64,000 nucleotides of DNA from positions 204,206 to 268,205 of the forward strand of contig CABFPE010000614.1 of assembly GCA_900660155.1 (NCBI GenBank), written 5' to 3'. The translations under genes and the position numbers were made by a program. Positions 45,001-57,100 of this stretch are shown piece after piece. The notes under the pieces are model-generated. The model was given only the letters and a program-made list of their open reading frames with translations, did no database searches and was not told the DNA's origin. The DNA is from Hofstenia miamia. Its lineage: Eukaryota > Xenacoelomorpha > Acoela > Hofsteniidae. The number at the start of each line of letters is the position of its first letter. The first letter of the stretch is position 1.

Positions 45001-46034
45001 GCTGACTATAAAATCGTCATCGACAAATGACTTTTCTATTTGAATCATTGATTTCAATCATCGCAATGTCATGTCCATTCTTGCGGCATTTAAATGGATT
45101 ATCTAGCAAGATCTCTTGAAAAGAAATCATAACTCACTTTATTGAGAAAAATTTTCAATATAATAACCTCATCATTATTTTGACAACTTTCTAAATCATC
45201 TTGAATATCATTTAGGGTAATTTATTCTGATTTTAATTTTCTTAGTCTAAATGCATGCTCTTTATTCATCATTGAAACAAACCAAACCGTTTCTAAGCAA
45301 CAATTGATCTTAATTATTTCAATTGCTTGTACAAAGTTGCCTTTCCAAATTTCTTCAAGGTTTTAATCAACAAATTTTGCAAAAATATAGTCTGGTGAGC
45401 TAACAAGAAACGATTGTGATATTGAAGGAAAACATGTGCATTGTTCGCTAGGTGCCAAGTTTTACAAAAGTGATTAGGACGTGTTTGAGCTACCACTGTA
45501 ATAACGCCAAAGCCATCATGTTTTGGTATTGCTTTAACCACTATTATAGTTCGCAGATTCAATAAATATCAATAGAATCTGCGTAATGAAAATGTAGTAC
45601 CAATGTAATATTTTCGTATTTACACCTGGTATTGTGCAAAACTTATGACAACATCAACTAAACCTGTAGACTTCCATTTGTTGAATCAATATGCTGCGCG
45701 TTTTACAACCAGCTGAGGTAATCGGGCAGTGGCTACGTTTATGGGTGAGCAAAGTGGACTTGATTCACCTTTTAAAAGTACAATATTAAATGGCAACGAA
45801 AATGTAATTTAATATCCCAATTTTGAATTTCATAATCAATCATGAACGTCTATAACACTATTAGTAGATAGCTAGTTTATCTAAAATGGAAAGATACCAA
45901 TAAAAACAATTATTACAGCAGTAACAACAATTTGTAATGCAATTTTTTGCCGCTTGGCATTGAGCTACAAATTACATTTTATGCAATTGTTCATCAGAAG
46001 GCGGCCCAAATTGTTTTCATTTTATATATAATTT
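45001..46034. other. No gene firmly recognised
   Basis: A minus-strand frame at 45314-45562 has protein-like composition and could be the worn N-terminal part of the neighbouring Tc1-type element. I saw no helix-turn-helix match that would confirm this. Confidence 0.35.
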
Positions 46035-49000
46035 TTATTTTCTCTTCACTGGATACAGATAAAATCATAACTAAATTTTCAATCAAAAATGGCAGTATTT
46101 ATAGTCATATCACAAGAATAAAAGTAAAAAGCACCATAAAATAGGTTTTTACAAATGCTGTTGAGACAAAGGATGAATTATAAATGCTGCGGGAATGAAA
46201 TTGGTGGTTTAGAGAGAGATGGGCATTGCGACGGAGCATCGGCGGGATTGTCCAATCCAAATAACTGATAAATCTTTTGCTTTGACGAGGTGAGTAAGAG
46301 TAATCGAGATACGATATGGGAGTCTGTAAAGTTTGCCACTACGAAGACCTTGCACTAGAGGCCAGTTATCAGAAATAATGGTTGCACCAGGTGTGGAGTA
46401 GATTATGGCAATGGCTATAGCTAACGCCTCATTTTTGGAAAATATGGTAACTCAATGGAGAAGAAAATGAAAAATATGGTTTTGCGGAGTAATGATGCCT
46501 AATGAAAATTCGGATGCGTCAGTATACCAAACGTCAGAGTTTTTGGAGAAATGAGAGGACGACCAAGGCATATGAAAAGATGATTCACGTATGAGATAGG
46601 TGGCTATGGGTTGGGCTATATGGATACGAGGATCGTGTATGTTGTAAAGAGGTCTTAAAACGTTGAAAGTGGATATTAAGGACTATACGAAAGTGAAATG
46701 TCCTAGAATTCGTTGTTGTTGTTTTAAACTCAAAGATTCAAGAAGTATCTCTGCTAAGAAACGAATGTGATTTGACGTTCATGAGTGGCGGTAATGGAGC
46801 GGGTGGCTGTAGATAGGTGAAAACCAAGAAAATTAGATTCAGTAGATAATCCTGCAGAGGTTGTGAGCTGAATAGAGCAAATACCTAGTTGGTTGATAGA
46901 GAAGTTCCATTGTTCTATTATGGGAAGTTTTGATATGTGAAAAGCAAGCAATAAATTGTCAGCATGTGCCCAGGCAACTGAAACATGCGGTTTAATGGGA
47001 TTTAGAAGACTATTTGCTAGAAACTGGCAAGGCGCGGCAGAATATGAAAATTGGAGCCCTATTGTAGAATCGCGGGGTGCGTCTAGCAGCTCGAACGGTA
47101 CAAGGTTGCGAAGAATTACCATCGCCGAGAGCAGCCCGTACTCTAACAAAACAAATGAAGCAAACGTTATCCAGCGAGAACGAGATTTATTTGACGTTTG
47201 ATAACAGTAAGTTCCCTATTTTATACAAGAAAAAGGTAAATATTTACCGTTTTACAAAAATTCACTTGTTTCCCTCGCAAATTAAACAAGAAATCACACG
47301 TAATCTCAAATCGAGGAGACAATTACACTAAATTCGAAAACTAAGTTCGAAAAATTGCAAACTAACAAACAAAAATCACTAAATCAATGGTAGTAAATAG
47401 CACCGAATTAATTAGAGTGCCAATAATTGAAAAATAAAATAAATACACTATTAAAGAAAAAAGTGCGGCCCCTGTGATCCATAAATGTAGTTTTATATCT
47501 ATCCTGAGGTTGTACACTGGGATGATAATAAGCTGATTTCAGATCAAATTGAAGTAAAACGTGATCGATAGGCGGAATGTGCTTTCTAGCTACTGACAGA
47601 AATGAAGGTAAATAGAATTTTATGGGATTACAATTTTTAGTGAAATATGAATAATCAACAACTAATCTTAATTTCGAACTGTTAGACTTTGGAACAAAAA
47701 ATGCTTGAGATACAAAAGGAGAGCGTTGTGTTGACGGAGATATAATATTGCTGCCAAGATGCGCTTGTATTATAGCGTCTGCATGTGCTAATTTTAAGGG
47801 ATCAGAAATTTTAAAAGGTGTTTTAACTCTATGAGGAACATAACAATGAAAATTGATGTGTATTGACATAAGACGTTTTAAACAATGAGGCATACAGGTA
47901 AACCGGGCTAATAGATTCCAGTCAATTTCTTGTATATCGAAAGAATATCCAGTTTCCGAAATGTGCGTTAAATTTAATGAACTGGGAGATGAAGTAGTTT
48001 GGAAAAAGCAGAATCAGTAAAAATATTAAAGTTAGAAACATTAGTGGTGTTTGGAATGAGGAATTCGGCAAGAGCATTGGTAGATAAAGTCTCGCCTGAA
48101 AGAGATGCTAATTCATTTAATTGTTCAATTTGCTGCTGGGAAAGATTATTGGTAACGAAGCGAGAAGTGGCCCTAGCTTGAAAATCGTGCCAAAGCGTGA
48201 TAATATCATAATTTAAACGAGAAATACGAGATAAATATAATTTGAAATTTGAAACGGCAGAATCAGGTATGTTAAAAGTGATGTTATTGAAATAAACCTC
48301 AACAAGGTGCGTGGAGTGAGGAGGCTGTTCGGAAACAGGCTGCTGAGAGAGGGTATGAACACTGATAGGCGTAGAATGTAGTACGGAATCAGGTGTGTGA
48401 GGTGGCATAACTTCCACTGTAGAGATTTCTAAGTTGATCGGAGAGGAGAGGATGGCAGTAGATGGTATCGACGAGGCGGAGGAGAATGATTGCAAAGTTT
48501 GTGATCTGAGAACGTCGGCGACTTCAGATACATGCGTGAGGTGACTATCGGTTACCACCTCTTATTCCTCGGTTGGAACGCTGGTTTCTGGAATCGTAAT
48601 TAAATTGCTGCTTATTGTTGTTGGCGGTATTACTATAGTTGAATCTATAATTTCTGAACGGCTGTCACTGTTGGGGCATATGAGGAACGCCGATTGATTC
48701 GAGCTGTGCATTGGAGGTATGTCTAATTGTTGGTCCCCATCCGAAATTAACTGCGGCAAGGAGAATCCTGATTCTTTTCGCGAGGACGATACGAGAGTTG
48801 TCGGAGATGTGATTGTAGTCATCGAGAAAGTGTCTAAGGACATTGAGTTCATAGCGGTCTCTAGAAGGAGTTCGGAGTGATGCAATTGCTGTATTAATCT
48901 GGTTAGTTGCAAGCTGATCATGATTGAACGGTTCCAATGATAAAAGCGGCTGAGAAGATGGAATGGGAGGCTGAGTATGCGGCGCAGAAGTTCCAGGCTG

Positions 49001-49202
49001 AGTAGGATTTGCGTGGATAGCATCGTTCTGAAATTTTGTCTAAAATGTCGGTAAACTTTTCTTGCTATGTAACTGGAGCCATAGGCGGGGATGAAGTACT
49101 TTGGCAGCGCAAGTTATATCCTGTGAGAGCCAATACGTCAGCAAATTCTGGTAAAAAAAATTTTATTTTCTTTTCACTGGATACAGATAAAATTATGTAT
49201 TA
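46035..49202 (-). mobile_element. Fossil with hepadnavirus-like RT and RNase H, copy 2
   Basis: The two ends carry a direct repeat of about 40 bp (TTCACTGGATACAGATAAAA at 46044 and 49172). On the minus strand an N-terminal region (49023-47974) is Ser/Thr-rich with a helical gag-like block. RT follows (47893-47408) with LRLVVDYSYFTKNCNPIKFY, FDLKSAYYH and YKTTFMDHRGR. Then come a second RT part (47060-46860) and RNase H with YTDASEFSLG, IISDNWPLVQGL and the exit LDNPADAPSQ. NPAD-PS at the RNase H exit is a hepadnavirus-like feature. A solo LTR is inserted in the RT (47063-47447). The element is old and broken in several places. Confidence 0.55.
47063..47447 (-). mobile_element. Solo LTR of the A/B family, inserted in copy 2
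   Basis: This 385-bp block begins TGTAGAATCGCGG (47063) and ends ATAAATACA (47447), and it is flanked on both sides by the 4-bp repeat CTAT (47059-47062 and 47448-47451). It aligns with the element A LTR on the same strand. Examples are TTCCCTCGCAAATTAAACAA against TTCCCTTGCAAATTAAGCAA, and ACCGAATTAATTAGAGTGCC against ACCAATTGATTAGAGTGTGA. It is shorter than the 0.9-kb LTRs. It keeps many CpGs that are lost in the copies left of 37.5 kb. Confidence 0.88.
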
Positions 49203-49534
49203 AACAATACGTACCAATAATGTAAACTAACGGCCAATCAAAAACTGAGCACGTTTGCAAAGGTGAATATAATAACATGATATACCTTTCGAGAAAAATT
49301 GTTCGGAATTAATGCAATACTGCTTACAGAAGTTAGTATGAGCTGTGAGACAAACTTTCTATTTTAACCGCTCTACATTAAATGTCACTTCAACCGCCTA
49401 TCCTCAAAGCTAACCACTTTAAAATTACTTCGAATTTTACTTTCAGACACCCTAAAAATTTTAAAATCGAAGAAAAAGTACCTTTGTTTCTATATTTATC
49501 GATGAAAAATCGATAACCTACTTTGTAAAAAAGT

Positions 49535-50390
49535 AATGATCCTGGTTGTATTATCTTTCTTGACATTTTAAAAGCGTTTGATCGCCTCCCTCATTCCATT
49601 CTGCTTGACAAGTTATGTTTATTTGGTTTTGATGTGGATTTCGTCGAACTGTTCCAGCCTTATCTGACCAATCGCAACCAGTGTGTCAAAATCAACTCGT
49701 CTATCTCTTCTCCTGTCTCCGTTACTAGTGGTGCTCCTCAAAGCTCAGTGCTTGCTGTTCTTTTCTTCCTCGTTGCCATTAACGACCTCCCTCATTCTGT
49801 TCTCAACTCGTCTTGCCTGTTGTATGTCGATGACACTCCGATTTTTTATTTTGGTTGGTTTTTTGTTCTAACATTTCTTCTGATCTTGAGCACTTGTCTA
49901 CTTGGTCCTCTGTCAACCATCTTGATTTTAGCACTACCAAGACATGTGGTATTTCCTTTTCTGTGGCTCCCCCTTCTGATTTGCCTCTACCTGTGAACTT
50001 TGCGCCTCATTACACTCATCTTGGAGTTCAATTTGCTGCAAACTTAAATTGGACTGGACATGTGCCTTTCCGTCTCCGCAAAGCTAATTCCTCGCTATTT
50101 GTCCTTTTCTGTAATGTTCCTTTTAATACCTTGTCCACTGTAAAACTCTTTGTTCAAGTTCATTCCTCGCGCCATTCTTCTCTATGCATCTCTTTGTTTG
50201 TGGCCTTCTCGTGCTTTGTTTCACTCCATGGAACGTTTCCAGAAACANTCTTCAATTTGCTCCTATTTCATCTCCTGTGACTGTCCTCGCTGCCGTAAAA
50301 CTTGACTTGTTTTTATTTTTTTGTTGTGTATGCCTTCATCGGCGAAATAGTCATTCGTTATTATTTATAAAATTCGTTTAAATAAACAGA
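49535..50390 (+). mobile_element. LINE fragment, jockey/CR1-like, 3' part
   Basis: A plus-strand non-LTR reverse transcriptase is readable: IIFLDILKAFDRLPHSILLD, then YLTNRNQCVKINSSISSPV, SVTSGAPQSSVLAVLFFLVA, INDLPHS and a YVDD catalytic block in LLYVDDTPIF. A thumb block YTHLGVQFAANLNW follows. The consensus GxPQGSxLGPLLFLLYIND is recognisable with changes. Only the C-terminal half of the RT is present, as in a 5'-truncated insertion, with a frameshift after the YVDD block and one N at 50247. It ends near AAATTCGTTTAAATAAA. Confidence 0.85.
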
Positions 50391-50882
50391 CGAAGTAACG
50401 AGGATAATCAGGAAACATCAAGTTGCGTTTTCGAACACTTAATTTTTAATATATGGCATTGTAAATAAAAATTTACACATGTAAAAATTTAATATTTTCA
50501 ATGAATAATAACGAAGGGAGAGGGAGTTGCAATATGCAGTATGATGTAATTTCAAGTTCCGGATAAATTATGTAGAAATTAAATAATTTGTAGAAGTATA
50601 AACAGATGCTTACTTAAAGGCCCCTACCTGGATTGTTCCCATGATTATTTTTTGTAGCGAAAATCAGATCATAGTTTTTTATTAGATACTTCTTGCTGCA
50701 TGTTACTGTCTCCTTACAAGATTTAAATTAAATTCAAGAATAAATTTGATTTCAAGTCGGACAATGAAAACAACTGTTCAGATTACTAAAAGCAATTAAG
50801 CACAATTCAATCATTTAAAAATATACCAACACTTTTGTCCAATCCCATATTATGTAGATTAAGTGTGCTATTTTTGTTTAGA
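50391..50882. promoter_or_regulatory. Upstream region of TEX9
   Basis: About 490 bases separate the LINE from the first TEX9 ATG. The last bases, ATTTTTGTTTAG (50870-50881), look like a splice acceptor placed two bases before the ATG. So the start may be preceded by an untranslated exon further upstream or be a leader trans-splice site. No TATA box is evident. Confidence 0.4.
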
Positions 50883-51174
50883 ATGCGTGCCAGTAGTGGA
50901 AAGTCATCATCAAAGTTCCTTGAAAAAGAGGATGAATATATACGTCTGAATGCTGAATTAGAAGCCAAAACCGCTGATTTATTACGTGATGCTGAAGAAG
51001 TAATGCAGCAACAACAAATATTACTTGATTCCCCTGTACATATTCCATCTTCTTCCATCTCTTTGGCGGAAGCTTCTGTTTATCATTCTTCTGACGAAGA
51101 ATCTAAGGAAAAATCTATTGCTTCTTATATATCTTCAAAAACCGAAAAGAAAAAGAAAGTGTCCACAAAATCTG
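50883..51174 (+). CDS. TEX9: TEX9 coding exon 1
   Basis: It encodes residues 1-97 plus the first base of codon 98. I chose the ATG at 50883 because the acceptor-like TTTAG ends at 50881 and the family motif EYIRLNAELEAK starts 18 residues later. The frame is also open upstream from an ATG at 50835, so a 16-residue extension is possible. The donor is TCTG|GTATTT. The tail of this exon is Ser/Lys-rich and weakly conserved. Confidence 0.85.
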
Positions 51175-54100
51175 GTATTTATATTTTTATTAAAATTTTT
51201 CTTACATACGAATTTAAATTATCATTAAGAAAATTTTAGTTTTTAAAGGCCATGTCGACAAAATTTCAAACTTTATTAGAGCATGAAATTTGCGAACCGT
51301 AGTCCAAGCCCTCATAGAAAAATGGCAGTTCAATGGCTTCTTTGTACTAAGTGGGAAATTTATAATCTTTGAGCTATAGATAAAACGTTTTTATAACAAA
51401 AGGATATAATTTTGTCTTTCAAGACAGTTTGATCAAACTTTGCAATTTCTCAAATTTCTTTCCTGAATATTTACCGTGATGTTCAATTTTTTAAGTGATC
51501 CTCTTGACAATTAGCGACTCATTCCTTTTAAATGAGCTCACAGAATGTCCTTTACCAATATTCTGCCGAACGAAGTAGTGACCGACTTCGTCAAAGCTAA
51601 ACGAAGTATGAAATTTTAACACTAGAAGAACTAGGCGGGTCGATTCGACTTTGTATAAACCAAATGTTTGTTTGCTTAATTTAAAAACCCGCTTTGTTAT
51701 GATTGTGTTTTACATCAAGGACCAATTGGGTTGATTTGACAAACTTTCACCAATCAACAGCGCAGGGTTGATTTATTGCAAATTATTCACCTGCAAAAAG
51801 GTCAATTTGTTAAAGTCTTATGCAAAATATTGTTACAATAATCTGCATTTGATTCATTTGAAAGCTAGTATGTCTCCTCAAAAGCAATCAAGGCTCTTTC
51901 AACAATTTGGTCAGTAGCTGATGATGAAATAAACCCATATGATTCAAATGACAGCCAAATTGGTGAAAACGATGATGCGACAATTACTTTTATTAATGGG
52001 ACTCTTAGTAATTCATCTTCTGAGGAAGATTCCTTAGATCTAGACTTGCCCCAACATAGGAAATTATTCGTGTTCTCTTCAAGCTACAACAGCCTTTAGA
52101 AACAAGAGAGGAAAACAATGGAATTTATCTGAATCAATTTTTAATGTTGGTCGCACACAAACAAGAAATTTTGAATATCTCTCGCTAGGTAGAAAAATCT
52201 TTATTCGTCAAAAAATAGCTGATATTTTATCGTCCTGGCAATGTATTTTCACCAAGAGAATGGTTGAAATCATTGTACAAAACACTAATTCCTGGCTCTC
52301 GCGTAGAGGAGATTTAGATTTTACAATGACCAACTCAGATTTGGAAAAAATTTATCTCCATAGCTTACATTCGTGGAATATTTGGTTTCCGAAACATGCA
52401 TTCAAAGATATTTTGGAATACCCATAGTGAACAAAATACTCTCTCGCAACATGTTTTGTCTATTTCTGAACAAATTCTATTTGATGCCCCAACCCAAAGA
52501 TCTACCCTTGTCGACGAATTTAAAAAAAACTGTATTGGTAGTTGCAACCCACATATAAGTCTAACAATTGATCAAGTCAAAGCCAGATACATTTGGCAAA
52601 TCGTTTTTGAATGTCTTTGGTAGAAATATTTTGAAATCATGTATGTATGGTGTTCCATAAACTTTCCAGGTTTGAAAACGGTGGTAAATTTGCTAATTTA
52701 GTCTTTATAATTTGCCAAAGGCCTTCTATTAATTTAAAGTGAAAAAATTGCATTTTAGTTCGCTATTTATGGTACGGGGCGTCGTCTTAAATAAGGCAGT
52801 CATCAATATGCGTAATTGGGACAAAAAATCTTTCAATGTGGTAACATATTTGGCAGAGTCCATGGTTCCATCAACTCGAGCCATTGATCTTGTACCATCA
52901 AACTTAACAGCACTCCAAACCATCAACGTTTTGCCACCATGCTTTGCTGTGTTTGTGACAAATTGAGCATGTAATGCCTGATGCTTGAAACGACAGCAAC
53001 GTTCGCGTAATCTAGGCCGCAGCTTGAAACAATTATTTGTCTGTGAAAATCATTTGACTCCACTCTTCAACAGTCCAGTGTTGACGCTCTCTGGCAAATG
53101 ATAGCCGGTCCTTTTAATGTTTCGATCGTAACGCGGGCTTTCGCCGCGCAACATAAAATTTTAGACCGTAGTTTACCAAAATTCGTCTTGTTGTTTAAAA
53201 CAGAGCTGGTGTTATCTGGAAATAATGCCTTGTGCAGTTCGACAGCAGTAGCTTTCGGGCTTTTTTGAAGTAAGACAGGCAAGGATCGATCTATGCGAAG
53301 ACTTCATGGGTCTTCCACTCTTAGGACGATTAACAATCGAACCAATTTTTTCGTATTTTTGAATAATTGAATGAACAGTGCTTTTCTTCAATTAATAGCT
53401 GTGCCGAAATCGATCGAATCGGGTTTTTTTTCGTTATGCAATTGAATAATTCTTTCACGTAGACAATCAGCAACTCTAGGCATGATGTAACAACTGAATA
53501 GTTTAAAATAGCGTGCTTCAATGATATTAAATGCAAATTAGAGCTTATCTGCAACCTGATTGTGAAAAGTTAGCGCTTAATTAAGATCGAGGGCCCATAT
53601 TAGCGCAACTAAATAGTGTCCGAAAACTTTTGAGTGCGCCTGAAACGTGTTAAATTAATTTTCACGCATGCTAATTAATCGTGTTATTCCAAATCACTAA
53701 AATATTATACGCTATACGTAGATAAGTTATCGCCTGTTACGTGGATTTAAAATCTAACTTTATTGTGGTATTCGCAATTGTTAATTATGGTGTCACTACT
53801 GTAGCTCTGTTATTTACGAAATATAACTTCATATTCTCTGTGCTTTGCCCCCACAATGTCGAATCATCACATACAGCGTATTCCTGTATTTGAATTTGCA
53901 GCATCCATTAAGATTTCTTCCTCTTCAAATATAGAATACTCGGACATGCAATCACTAGATATAGTTTTATGACAATAATAACAATAATTGAATATTTGCA
54001 CTGACGGCAATAGCAGACTAAGAATATTGTGCAGGAACATGTCTGTGTGCGGTCCTAGAAAATTTGGACCATGGGACAGTTAAAGATGTTTCCCTAAAAA

Positions 54101-57100
54101 TATAAAACGATTATGTACTTGCAAGTTATACAATATCTAATCATATCTTTGCTAAAAGTGCATTAAATTTATGAGGGTCTACACAAAATTCAAAGGTGGA
54201 AAATTTTTTGAAAAAATCCTTTTTATCTTATAAAAACAAATAATAATTTTAATCGTGGTATTCACACAAATTTCAAAATTTAAGAACGCGCCTCAACACG
54301 ACTTATCGTATTTGGTGATAAAAAAGTATCAGAACAAAGATTTAACTTCATTTTTATCTTGATTGATCGGATTAGTAAGTCTAACTTAGTCATGAAGATG
54401 AACATATTTGACAAGTATATAAGTGTTCTGAAGTAAATTTTGATCTTGCATGCAAAGCTGTGATGTGGCAGATCTAAGGCTTGACTTTTTTGGAAAGTAG
54501 GCAGTAAACTAGTGAAGATAGGATCAAACAATTGTAGGATTGTCCCATCTCCAATCACAAATCGAAATTCTGTTCAAAACTTAAGTCATCACATAAATGC
54601 AATTTCTTTCCACAATTATATTCGCCATGAGTTTTAGTAAAAATATTTTAGGTAAAAAGATTGTAACCTCCGAATCCGATTACGTTGCTCTCCCGGCGGA
54701 ATATTCCTTGGGTGGCACAATTTCGAAATTAGAAGCAAAAGCTGATTCCCTTCCAGTTGAAGATGTTTTACCAGAAGTTGCTTCTGAATTAGGCACTGAT
54801 GCCACCATGAGATTTCTGAAAGCGAAATTACGTGTGCTAATGGAAGAGCTTGACCGAGCAGCTTCTGAGAACGCCAAAAAAGATGATGAATTGGCGAAAT
54901 TACATGTACGTTTCCATTGTTAAAGCGCATTCACTTAACTTATATGTAGATTTTTAACGAAAAATTGAATTTTTTTACTGATTGAAATTTTGTGAATTTA
55001 GATAATTTAACTTTATTTACACAGTGATTAATATAATAGATTCATTTTTTCTGATAATTTTCATTTTTAAATCAAGTATAAGTGAAACTAATTATGAACT
55101 GTGTAGCTCTTAATTATTTTGAAAAAAATCATTTAATCTGGACATCAATTATTTTCAGTGAAATGTTGACATGGTCATCTGAATTTATGCATATGCTTTA
55201 TTTAAAACATTTAATAAAGAAGCAAGGTTAATAATAAATACTAAAAGCTTTATTAATGAGTTCTTTTCAAAGTCACAATGATGAATACCAACAGTTCTTA
55301 GCTGAATATGGTGGTTTCAATTTTAAATGGTTTAACTATACACTTCGACATTAATGTTCCAATAAATTGTGTTTTAATGTGTAGAGAACAGGACAACCAT
55401 CATTTTTCTAGGCTATGTAATTTAAGCGTTACTTGAAAACGTACAAACTTTCAGGGTCACAAGTTCTATATTTATAATAATGAACTTTGTGTACAAATGT
55501 CGTCTACTTTAATAGCTGTGTTTGAATATAAATAATTCGCTTTTTAAGGTATTGTGGAATTCATTGTCACAAAAAACTGAATATCGTCTGCATTAGAAAA
55601 AGCCATTCTTTTAATGGGTTTTAGTGAGTACCTCAAAAAGTACATGTGTTAGAAGGGAGTGTCTAGTCAGTTAATCGATTTGCAACAGAATTGCTTAATG
55701 TGAAATATGTTTTGTATAACTACATTTGTACACATGAACTTGTTTTTTATTAATAAATATAAAACCTCATATTTTTATTTATCGTTCACTAAACTACATA
55801 TCTTCTGAGATTAGTTGAATAATATGTTATTCAATATGTGCTAAATTGGAAAATGGAAAGACTGTCCTCTTGCAACTTCAAACCTTGAAGGCATGTTTTC
55901 CATGTTGATGAAGATTCTATAGAAAAACAAAGTTTCTACGAGAAAATGTAGAAACGTTGTACGTCATTTTACATTCAAATAAATGGTAGTGTTTGTGCTT
56001 TTTATTCAAATATAAAGTTTTATTAGGTAAGCTCCAGAAAAAAAAAAGTTAATATTTGACATTTTAAATGTTAATGTTTTAAATATTTTCATAAAGTCTT
56101 TCTTGCATCATGTTTTTAATTATTTCTCTACTGTCTTAGGCCGACTATGGCAATTTCGAGATCTAACATTGTAAAAAAATTTGAGTCATTATCAAATTTT
56201 TTAGAATCGCTTGAAAGAAGTCGAAGAAGAAAAGTGCCGCTATCAACGCGCCAGTCAGCACCAACTCTCTCAAATTGACAAGCTTAAGCACAACGCTGAA
56301 GAGGCCAGGCGAAAGTCTGAAACAAAGGAGAGTCAATTATCTTCTCTTCAGCGAGAATTGGATGGATTAAAGCGAGAACATAAGCAAACTATCTCATCAG
56401 GAAATGCTACTGAGGTTTAACATTTTACTTATCGTTATAATATAGCAATCGTTGTTACCTTCGCAACCCGTTTCCATATAATTCCAAAAGTAATTGTTTA
56501 TTTCTCTGCAGTCTTTCACAAACATCTGCTGAAAGAGATCTACAATATCTTTTATGTACTATACTTTGTATAGTGAAAATTGCATTGCCCTATTTGAAAG
56601 CGATGTCTCTGGAATGTTAGCAGTAACTTTGTAATATGGTTTAATAATTGTCTGCATTACAATTTTTTATTGGATTGATTTTTATCCTAATTAAATGATC
56701 TTATTAGAAACAATATGATTAAACTTATATTTTACAAAGCATATTCATTGATGGTCACACTTAAGATTGCATTTCTGCTTTTACCCAAGAATATCTAAAG
56801 TCAAAATATGTGATTCTTTGAACATCCATTAAAATTATCATGTATGTATGATGTAATTACCATTCATTTTCTAAATAGTTGCAGCTAAATATAGTTTTGT
56901 ATACGATGTAGCTCTTTCTTAATGAATTTTTAATAATTACTCGTCTACATGGTTATTTTTAGGTTCGCTTGAACAGAGCCGTTGAGGATTTACAGCGGTA
57001 TAAGTCTCAGTTGGACCGTGCTAATCAACGCAACAAAGACTCAGCCGATGGTGATAAGCGCCGATTGGAACAAGCGCTCGCGAACAACAAGCGTTTGGAA

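Noticed and set aside
45314-45562. 82-codon minus-strand frame as a host gene
   Set aside because: It adjoins a Tc1-type transposase on the same strand and has no independent support.
38560-49202. DIRS/Ngaro or Penelope as the family of the two unusual RT fossils
   Set aside because: DIRS RT has a DLKDAY-type block and a tyrosine recombinase, and Penelope lacks this RNase H. Neither fits as well as a hepadnavirus-like RT, though the call stays uncertain.
52641-53645. Inverted terminal repeats for the Tc1/mariner remnant in TEX9
   Set aside because: The two candidate ends resemble each other in direct, not inverted, orientation, so I do not claim a matched pair.
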